A stretch of 14,189 bases of DNA from Methylococcaceae bacterium UBA7658. Lineage in GTDB: Bacteria > Pseudomonadota > Gammaproteobacteria > Methylococcales > Methylomonadaceae. A program made the translations under genes and the position numbers. This document shows positions 14,122 to 14,189 of this stretch, piece by piece. The stretch's first letter is position 1. Each line of letters opens with the position of its first letter. The notes under the pieces are model-generated. The model made no database searches and was not told the origin of the DNA. It worked only from the letters and a program-made list of their open reading frames with translations. Location of the stretch: contig DLHW01000003.1 of assembly GCA_002483425.1 (NCBI GenBank), positions 1-14,189 of the forward strand. Direction: 5' to 3'.

Positions 14122-14189
14122 ATGAAAATTCGTTTGTATTCAAAGAGGACGTATGCTCTTTATGAAACTCTGAACAAGTTGATTTCATT
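14122..14189 (+). CDS. Possible start of a gene cut by the window edge
   Basis: An ATG at 14122 opens a frame that stays open for 22 codons to the edge and begins with a basic, plausible N-terminus (Met-Lys-Ile-Arg-Leu-Tyr). No Shine-Dalgarno sequence precedes it, so it may be chance. Confidence 0.2.
   Translation, partial: MKIRLYSKRTYALYETLNKLIS

Overview
The window looks like chromosomal DNA of a gammaproteobacterium. The evidence is a complete system I cytochrome c maturation (ccm) operon with separate ccmH and ccmI genes, rlmB at its head, and a slyX whose product ends in the typical PPPHY tail. Gene style and moderate GC content remind me of Methylococcales (methanotrophs), but that is an impression I cannot test here.

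Left part (1-4200): loosely packed accessory genes. There is a possible 3' tail of a gene at the edge. It is followed by an unrecognised exported protein (174-809), an overlapping pair of half-size YeeE/YedE membrane proteins of the sulfur-transport type (1012-1850), a 350-base stretch without genes but rich in inverted repeats, an FAD-dependent FMO/TrkA-like monooxygenase with a good promoter candidate (2110-2139), and, on the minus strand, a Gly/Tyr/Trp-rich lipoprotein. The lipoprotein gene and rlmB diverge from a 232-base control region.

Right part (4420-14047): one dense plus-strand array in the order rlmB, ccmA, ccmB, [diiron ferritin-like protein], ccmC, ccmD, ccmE, ccmF, [NYN-LOTUS protein], ccmG, ccmH, ccmI, slyX. 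CcmA and CcmB form the ABC transporter that works with CcmC and CcmD to load heme on CcmE. CcmF receives heme from CcmE, and CcmG, CcmH and CcmI reduce and present apocytochrome c. Most junctions overlap by 1-4 bases, which suggests translational coupling.

Two genes interrupt the canonical ccm order and are the most interesting content. The first encodes a 297-residue protein with a full E...ExxH...E...ExxH diiron ligand pattern, between ccmB and ccmC. The second is an AT-rich gene for a NYN ribonuclease fold plus an OST-HTH/LOTUS RNA-binding domain. It sits 3 bases after ccmF and overlaps ccmG by 8 bases, so an RNA-processing-type protein is wired translationally into a heme-assembly operon. 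I saw no tRNA, rRNA, CRISPR array or intact mobile element.
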